Assembly: GCA_034698045.1 (NCBI GenBank)
Contig: JAQGAU010001270.1
Coordinates: forward strand, 1-20,155
Direction: 5' to 3'
Source: Paramacrobiotus richtersi
Taxonomy: Eukaryota; Tardigrada; Eutardigrada; Parachela; Macrobiotidae
DNA: 20,155 nucleotides
The translations under genes and the position numbers were made by a program. Shown here in pieces: positions 10,901-19,900 of this stretch. The notes under the pieces are model-generated. The model worked only from the letters and a program-made list of their open reading frames with translations. It ran no database searches and was not told where the DNA came from. Each line of letters opens with the position of its first letter. Position 1 is the first letter of the stretch.

Positions 10901-13900
10901 GCGGCGGTATAGCCGTGTCTTAACGAGACTTTATACCATGCAAGAATAAACAAAAGCAGAAATGATAAAATACTCACCTAGTATAATACTTTCAGTTTGC
11001 ACAGCGTACGAAGCCTGGGAATTTTTAGTGAAATACACGAAAGCCAAATAACGATCACCATATTATACACTGATAACGAAAAAAAGAGAACCAACAAGAG
11101 CTAACTACTGTTATGTGCCCTCATAATCCTTTTATATGAACCCTTCAGAACATACAAAAACATTCACGCAGATAAAATCTGCCGGTGGAAACAACGTAAT
11201 CCAACTTCTTACCCTTTCTTCATCTGCCCCACCTGCTCCTCCAACATCTTAATACAGTGTCCAATCACCGCCCCATCCTTGGCCGAATGAAACTGCCTCC
11301 TCTTGAAGTCATGCACCGGGAATAACACGCATCTAGCATTGTGGTACACCTGGGGTAGCGCCTGACAAGTGCTAATCAGATTAATCGTCTTATCCATGAT
11401 ATTATTCCGCAACTCCGCCGTATCCAGTGGCCAGATGGAGATGGCCAGTTCCAGTGCCTTCAGCGTCCGGCCCAGTACGGTGTCGATGAGATTCACCACG
11501 GTGCACTTGGTTGGCAGGAGTTTACTGGGTGGTTCGGTCAACTGGGTCTGGTTGCCTTCCTTATCCCAGCCCAACGTGGATTTCGCTTTGCCGTAGATGA
11601 CGATGGAGTCCAGATAGGTCATACCGCCCTCTTCCGCCGGGGAAAAGTGGATGGTGAGTTTGCGGTCGGCCAGGACGGATTCCTCTTCGGTTAGCGGAAA
11701 GTCAAAGTGCCGGGCGCGTTGCAGGATGAATGGCTTGCTCCGACCAAACACCTTAACATCAAACAGAACGCACTGTAGTTGTTTACGGTTTTTAACGGTG
11801 GTTGCAGACTATTTGTCTACTCTCAAACAAACCGAACACAAAGTATATTTTTTCGTTCTAAGCGCCATGAACGGAAATATTCGCTGTACAATTAGTATGC
11901 GCTTCAGTTAGATGGCTAAATATGACAGCACTGGCCACTGAGAAAACAAACTTGGCGGAACATACTGCATTTAAATTATCGACTTCAACTTACAATTAGC
12001 CATTTCTAACAAGTATCCATTCTAGAACGCTCCTCTTTTCAAACAATTATTTTTCTTACACGTTTCTTACACAGCAGAAAACAGCGTTTTCAGTCATAAA
12101 CATCCACCCATTTGAAAAATCGCAAGATTCTGTTTTATTAAAAAGAAATGATAAAAATACCAAGACCAGACACTGCAGCTCACAACCAAAAATCTTAACT
12201 GTACCGTAACTGTATCGACGCAAGATTAATTACGGTGCCCAAAGACTACGATCGCACTGTTAAGTACTGTTACGTTACTGTTACGTACACAACAACACTG
12301 CAAAATCTACTGGTACTTCTATAGCTTGAAAATTAATTAATTAAAGTGTTAAAGTTCTTACCTTGACAGATGTCGGATATTTATCCAGCCCCTGCGCGCC
12401 CAACCACAGGAGGCATAACTATGATCCAAATTGGTCACCTCCAAATTGAACCCCTGCGTCCGCTCACTAACAATATACGTTCCATTCTGCTCCAACCGCG
12501 ACTTGAGCTTTCCGTAAGGATAAACATCCACCAAATCCCCACCAAACTCGATATTACTCAGTACCGTGCAGTTCTCAGAGAAATCCACAGGGAAGCTGGG
12601 ATTCGAAGAACTCGACTCTTTACTCTTAGGGACACGGACGCGGCACCTGGAGCGGCGTCCGTGGACATCCAGGTGGTGGAATCCGACTGGAGGGAGTCGA
12701 ATTTCAGCGTGCCATCATCGTTGACCATCGCCAGAATGGTATAGGGACCATCCGCCGACGTATAGTTGGTCACCACCATGTCTAGCGCCTTGATTTTGAT
12801 GTTGATGTTAACGGTGTGGAAGGCCAGGGTGTCGCTGTCGATGACGGGGACCATGGGGGGTGCTGATGCCCTGCAGCCAAGCGAAGAGCTGGCCGGGAAA
12901 GCCACCGCTCTCCGAGAAACACCCTATGCAAAATGACCAGGATGAGAAGGAAATTCGCGTTAAATTCAAACTTTCGCTGGACATTTAAATACCCGTAGTC
13001 TAAAGATACACAACGCAAATTATACAAACAACAACAAGGAATTCGCCAGAAACCACCCCACATATCAAAATCACCGTGGATTCCATTTTGACTGCAATTC
13101 AGACTTACATAACGACTTTCCTTGAATGCTGTCGGCTTTTTGTCTGGAAAAGACCAGTTCAGGTACGGGAATGACGCTGTTATCGGATGAGATGCTGGTC
13201 AACGGAGCAGCGAATAATCTGCCTAAAAAACGAATGAATAACTTTCAGTCAACCTACATCGATTAACAGGTCGTCATCTGAGCAGATATACCCAACGACA
13301 TACGCTAAAAACCGTGAGAATCATACTAAGTTCAGTATGACAATTAAGTTTCAATATTTCAATTAAGTCCATCGAAAAAACAAATAAACCAACTAAGAAG
13401 GCATACACTTTGCTGAGCCGTTGAACATGTCATTAATTTATCAAATTATGTATGCGTACCTTGCTCATAGCTGAGGAAGAGCAACTGCAGCGCATGCGAA
13501 TTGTACACGATCACGCTGCCCTTTCGTCGAGTCATCCTCATCGCGGGAGGTCTCCCGGGGCAGCTCCGCATTGGCCAATTCAGTGTGGTCGTCACGAAAA
13601 ACGGCCCCATATCCGCCGTAGTCTGAGTATTCAATTCCTGCACAATCACCTGCCCCGTCGACGACATGATCAACACATGGGGATCCCGACCCAGGAATGC
13701 CACCGCCACATCGCGAATCTTCCCCTTGGCAATCAGCAGATCACACACCGGTCGTTCTGTTTTCTTTGAGAGATCGAAAATCTTGACCGAATCCTGGGTG
13801 GCGACGAGTAATTGCGTCTGGGAACCAGGCATCCACAGAATCTACAACAAATCTACGTCAGCTTTTCGGAATTTTTCTTCAAAAATGCCTGACATTTTTC

Positions 13901-16900
13901 GATTTATAAAAACCAAAACTACCTTCAATCTGAAAGCTAAGAAAAACTAAATCTTGCCTAATAAAATGCATTCCGCCCAAAAAAACCGAAAAAATGCTCG
14001 ATAAAGTACAGGTAAGGCTGCTTCGTACTACCTCGCCGAAAGACGCTTCTGTTCTTTCGCGCTTTATAAGACTTTTGGCACGGAGTTCAGTTAGATCACT
14101 AAAATGCAGTAAATGTCACTAAATGCGTCATATGAAAAAGCAGCATTATGCATCAATCGCTAACCAGTCAGAACACAGCAAAAATCGTACCGTGACATTG
14201 AAATTCCCACTATCCAACGATCCCAAATCCACCGTAATCTGTTCGTGTGTACTCAATTCCGGATTCATCAGTACCGCCACACAGTCCTTATTCCCCGCCA
14301 CAGCAATCAATCCTTCCCGCAGCGGACTAACCACAATACCCCAGACGTTGAAGGGGAAGACGATATTGTTATGACACGGCAGCATTAGCGTGGTGGCGGA
14401 GCCGCTGCCGTTTTCGTTCAACCGCAGGTGATGACGATCACAGACTTGTTTCACAAGATGGGAGAGCTGGTACACGGAGATCTTGGTCTTTTCCGTCGCC
14501 ATGGCCAGGTATTTGGCTGGACCGTGGGAGAAGGCGGCCATGACACGACGCCGCACGGCGTTCTGGTGTGGCATGATACGGGCGGTGGTGATATCGGAAC
14601 CTCTCTGTACAAGCAAATAAGGTCAAATTCAGTAACTTTATCAAATCTAGCTTTGTACATCAGAATAAAAAAGACGAAACCTCAGTAAGCTTCACACTGA
14701 ATATAATACTGAAAATCTCAGTGTAACGCTGAAATAAGTATCGTCACTAAAACTCGGAAGTGCCAAATCCGATCAGCTATTGAGATGGTGCACTAGATCA
14801 CAGTAAACGCAAAAATACACGAAAATTGTAGATACGTACAGTACACACTGCTCTTGATGGCGGTCAGGGCTTTCGGAAGGACTTTGGCCAGCATCTCGCT
14901 CAAGGATCGATCTGCCACCGGAAAATATCAAACACAATTCTTCAATAATCGATCCAGCTATTAGTAAAACTAATAACGCAAACTGTATCGGAAAAATCAG
15001 AATTAGCTAGCAAGTAAAACTGCGGTGTTGAAGAAGGCTTCTAAAGCTGTATCTTCACAATCTCTTTACTCCTGAAGGAATCCAATCTCTCCAAATGTCG
15101 AATTCCGCGAAAATGTTAATTACGCGACTTACCTGAATAAACGCCACCCAGTTCTCCAAAAATGCCACACATTTCCTTTCATTCCCGTCTTTCCACGATG
15201 GATTCCGCAGGACCTTATCCATCCACATCTGCATCACCTCCGGAGACCGTTGCTCAATTTTCCGCAATGACTGACTAAGCAATGCTAATGTCGCATCATC
15301 CGACGATTTGGCCGTTTCCACCAGGATGCGATTGAGAAATTCAGCACCATTACATCGTAGGCACTGGAAAACTGGGATTTCGTGATGGACAGCATGATCT
15401 CCGTCATATCAAAGTATTTCTCTTGGAAGATTGCCGTCATGGCGGTGCGCCCGGCGTGTCCAACAGCGCGTTAAAGGTCTCCACGCATTTGCTGGCGATG
15501 CCGGTCGGGTTCATATCCGCACTGACGGAATCGTCGCGCAGGAGTTTGAGGATGTCGTATACGAGATACATCAGCGTTTTCATGTACTGCACCTGCAAAC
15601 GTATGGCCGATATAATGCAAGATTTCGCCATTCTGACAATAAACTGTGACAAAATTACCAAATATCAAGGGAGATATAGTTTCTTTCAGTGCCCTGAAAT
15701 TATACATAACAACTTTCAACAAGCCTACAGCTATCTATGCCATAGCTACTCATCCGTTAGCAACTATTTAAACAGTTTTCGAATTCCGGCTGAAAACCTT
15801 TTAAACTTATAACAAAATTTCCTAACCAAAACAAGTTCATAAATCACAACTTAACCAAAATGGAAATGATTTAAATTATGACAAAATTATGACACTGTAT
15901 ACTATTATGGGAACTGCTGTATATACGATCTGTCGAATGTCGCACCGTTCGATTTGCATTCAGAAAACGAACCTACTTAAACTTTCGAATGTCAACAATA
16001 CCTGGAACGTATTATCCCCCAGAATCTTCTGCAGCATCCCACTGGTCACTTCCGCATCCTCCGACACAAAACACCCCATCACCACCGGCATCAGGGCCTT
16101 GCGAAACTGTTCCTTCAGCCCACTATCCACAGTGACCGGCAGCCAGGGCACCAGCTCATGTAGAAACTGCACCAGGATGTTCAGTGTGTATTTCAACGAC
16201 AGGGTCCGTCCCGAGGCGTTGCCCACTTTGATGTTGGTCGTGCCGGTCATGTGGGTGGTAATGGCACTGTTGATGAATCCGTCAAAGGTCATGGCTTCAT
16301 TTTGCTGGTAGTCCTTGTGCGAGGGGAACATGGGCAGATTGCCGGCTTCCTTCATCTGCAACGCGATTAGGACGTCGGTCAGTAACAGAGGAATTACTTC
16401 TAATACATGATTGGTACTAGCCAGAACGGTGCCGTTGTTATGGCCGCATACGAAGAGCAGCTGTCGGTGAACCAAACAAAAAGAGAGACTTACACGCCAG
16501 ACAGGTTTACACTACGCATTAAATTTCACCCAAATGACTGCTCATTAGTTTAAACTGCTTCAGAAATTCGTTCATGGTTCTGAAAAGATTCAAGTTAAAA
16601 AGTAAATTTTGATGAATGCTGAGTCGTTTAAATCAAAGTGACTAATACTGTAGTTTCGAGAAATCTAAATGACAGAAGTCATAGAGTGGTGCTCAGAAAA
16701 AACTTCGAGACCGCAAGTCAGATTTACCGCTACTGTTTTTCCACCGCTCGTGATCCTTTCCGCAAGCCGGTTCATGAGACTCGACGAGCAGAAATGTCCG
16801 TACTGCGTTATACAATCAAGCACCAGCGGTACAAACGTTGTCGCCGCATTGTTCAGGCGTGATCTGTCTAGACTGGCATCTCGAATGATTTCCTCCATAG

Positions 16901-19900
16901 CCTACCTTGCTGACCAAACACACCAAACTCAGTGACAGAGGAGTTTTGGGGAAATCCCAGTCGTCAATCATCGGTCCATCGTACAGCCATGTCCGTAGTC
17001 CACTGTCGGCTAGTTCGTATCGCGCAGTTTCTTCGGATGGCGAGGCGTAAATGGTCGGCATTTCTGGGGCGCGGGGAACTTCCAGTTTCGTTTTTGTTCC
17101 CGCTGTGTGTTGAGGATGCTGGTCACCTCCATGAAGATGCGCAGCCGGTGGAGGTCCTTACTAAGACCCATCGTATCCGCGCAATTGGACAGCATAAGAT
17201 CAACGTTCAGCGGAGTCAATCCTGTTTAAAGTATCCCATATTGAAATTTCTTCGAGTAGGCAAATTCAACTTCCCCTGTATGTGTGTTATGCCAGTATTC
17301 ACTATCCTTTTTCTTATCCACGAAGGACTTAATCATGATTCCGAAACAAATTCAACTGATTAAAATATAATTTGGTAATTAATTCTTTGCGCCAGTTATC
17401 ATCAAATTATTTACCCACTGAATCCAGCGCAAACACCTGCCCATCCTTCCGCAACATATCCCAGTGGGCCAAAGACGGCGGTAGCACTCTCAACAATCTC
17501 CAAATCAACAATGCCGCGCATTTAAACGTGGCAACATTCCTCAGGCTATCGCTTCCCTGCACCGTTTTCCCGTGCAGCTGATTCCACAGGGTATTCAAAG
17601 CTTGATAAAAATCCGCATATTCTGGAAACTTGTTGAGCGCCAGCAGGATACTGTATGCCAAACCGTCCAGGGTGAGCGGATTCTGGTGGGTAGTCTCGGG
17701 GATGATCACGTAGTAAAAGACCCGGTACAGGTCAGGGTATCTGGCCTGATCCACCGATGATATTTCACAGACCTAACAATCGTTTTGGTAATAAACAGCC
17801 TTTCTGTTTATTCTTATTACTTCTACTTTTGATTCCTGTACCCATCAGACGCCATCGAAAGGATTATCAGGCAAATCTTAGGTTTAGTTCTAAAAAAAGT
17901 TCGGTATACTATTCAAGTCGTCAACACTTGCTCTAAATGAATATGTAATCAATGACTTCTCGTTACAACAAACAACAAGTCAATACGCACCGAAATCTTT
18001 CATATTATGTATGCAGCGTAACTGCACATCCAAATCTGTAGTGAAGACAATAGCACGGCCCATACAGTACCATACAGTACCTAACTGCATGGGCCGTGAC
18101 AATAGTTTTTGAAGTACAACGCATTACTATCTTCGCAGTCGTGACACAGCGAATGCAGAATCTGCCATCTTACCTTCTGCGCCAAGTCATACGCCGGTAT
18201 CCGCATATCCCCTCCTTTCGTCTGCGCCGCCGCCGGGAACAGCAAACACTCCACCTGGCGCATCAGCGAATCCGCCGGCTCATACAGTCGATGCATCAAA
18301 TACTCAACCCTCACCAGAATCCGCGCCACTATCAACACACTCTTCTCACTCCATTCCCTGATCTGACAAGCACAGCTGACAAACGCCGCAGCCAACTATG
18401 TCAGTACACTCTTCTTCTGCATCAACGCCAGTCCATGGAACGCCAACAAGAGGAAGTACAGGTGCCCCGGATTGAAATCCTCAAACTACATACGAGTCTT
18501 CCACCAACTGGGAATCGGGACCGTGTCCGCGTTCCCTAGGGCGCGGTGCTGCAGGGCGACACACACCCGGGACCAGATGGTTAGGGTGGCGGTGGAGAAG
18601 ATGGGTGCGTGACGGGGGGATTCGTGGGCGTCGTCCTGCTGGTCGAATTGCCATTTGAGGAGGACACGACCGAAAAAGGACAGGAAACCGCGAGGGATGT
18701 ACAACGGCCAGGGTTCGTTCTTTTTGGAGGGCGACAGGTCTAGGCCGATGGATTTCAAGACGGTCAGGATGTGCTCGTCGCTGATAAAGCCTAAAACGCG
18801 TAGTTTCTGTCAAACTGAGCAAAGGTGTGTACTGTAACTGCTGCCAATTTGCCGACACTAGCTCTTTTTTGTTACAAACACCATTTATAGACTATTCCGA
18901 GAGAACTTTCAATAGCCTGGTCGTATCTGATATACTGTTTCAGCTCTGTTAACTGATCTAGTTTTATTCAAAAGTTGCCAATTTCAAAGACTGTTGTAGA
19001 GAAATCATTCAAAAAGCTTCTTTGCTGTTCTGTTTCAAACCCAAAACGGAAGAATGCTTCGATTTCTCTCCTTACCCGCTGTGTTCCCTCCTCCTCTGCA
19101 GATTGGCAATCCATCACATTCAACGCCGTCAGCAATTTACACGCATTGGCAATACAGCTAATCCCAAAACTGCACACGAACTCCAAATTCTCCGGTGAAC
19201 AGCAGTCCGGAATGGGAATCTTGCTCATCTGGAACGCGGTATCCAACTCCAACGACACAACATTCACCTTTCCCACAATCTGTCGCACATCAGCCAACTC
19301 AGTAATCACCGCTTTATAAAAGTTAATGCCGGTAACATCCGTCTCCATGAATACCGTCGAGTTCTTCAGGATGTTCAGCAGCGTGTCGCCAATGTGGTTC
19401 TCACACAGATACCAGTACATTTTTTTGCCATAACGCTTGCTGAACTTGCGGAAAGGTTTGAGAGAAATGCCCAGATCGGAGATGGGTTCGTAACCGCTCT
19501 GGATGATCGGGGTGATTAACTTTTTGACGTTGACCACGGGAACTGGGGGGACGGTGTGCACGTTGCGTTTCGGGTCTTTCTTCTCTTCCTCGTGCTCGCC
19601 GTCACTCCTGCCTAGAATTTCGAAATGTATTACAAGTTATGCTAAACAGATGGATTTGCAACTCGGTCCAATACAACAACAATAACTTAAAAACGAAAGC
19701 ACAACATTTCTCATCCCGAAAATGTCAACGCATTCAGTTTCAAGGCTCCAAAAGAAAGTTTAATAGAAAGTTGCTGCAGTATATAGACGAAACCATAAAA
19801 CCTATCCAGAATATATCCGAAGTGCGTTCTAGCAGTTTTCATCACTTCTTAGCCAAATCGCTTGGATCAAAACCGCCAGAATGGTCAGAAAATGGCTACT

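Noticed and set aside
12629-12662. Near-palindrome GGACGCGGCACC..GGCGTCC.
   Set aside because: It lies inside a UBR4-like coding exon and is explained by Ala/Gly/Ser codon composition.
14685-14730. Small inverted repeat (ACACTGA..TCAGTGT) in a UBR4 intron.
   Set aside because: The arms are only seven bases with no flanking duplication; chance is enough to explain it.
16543-16592. Possible 50-nt exon (MNEFLKQFKLMSSHL).
   Set aside because: The exons ending at 16728 and starting at 16460 join in phase 0 without it; a 50-nt exon would break the frame and has no clear vertebrate counterpart.
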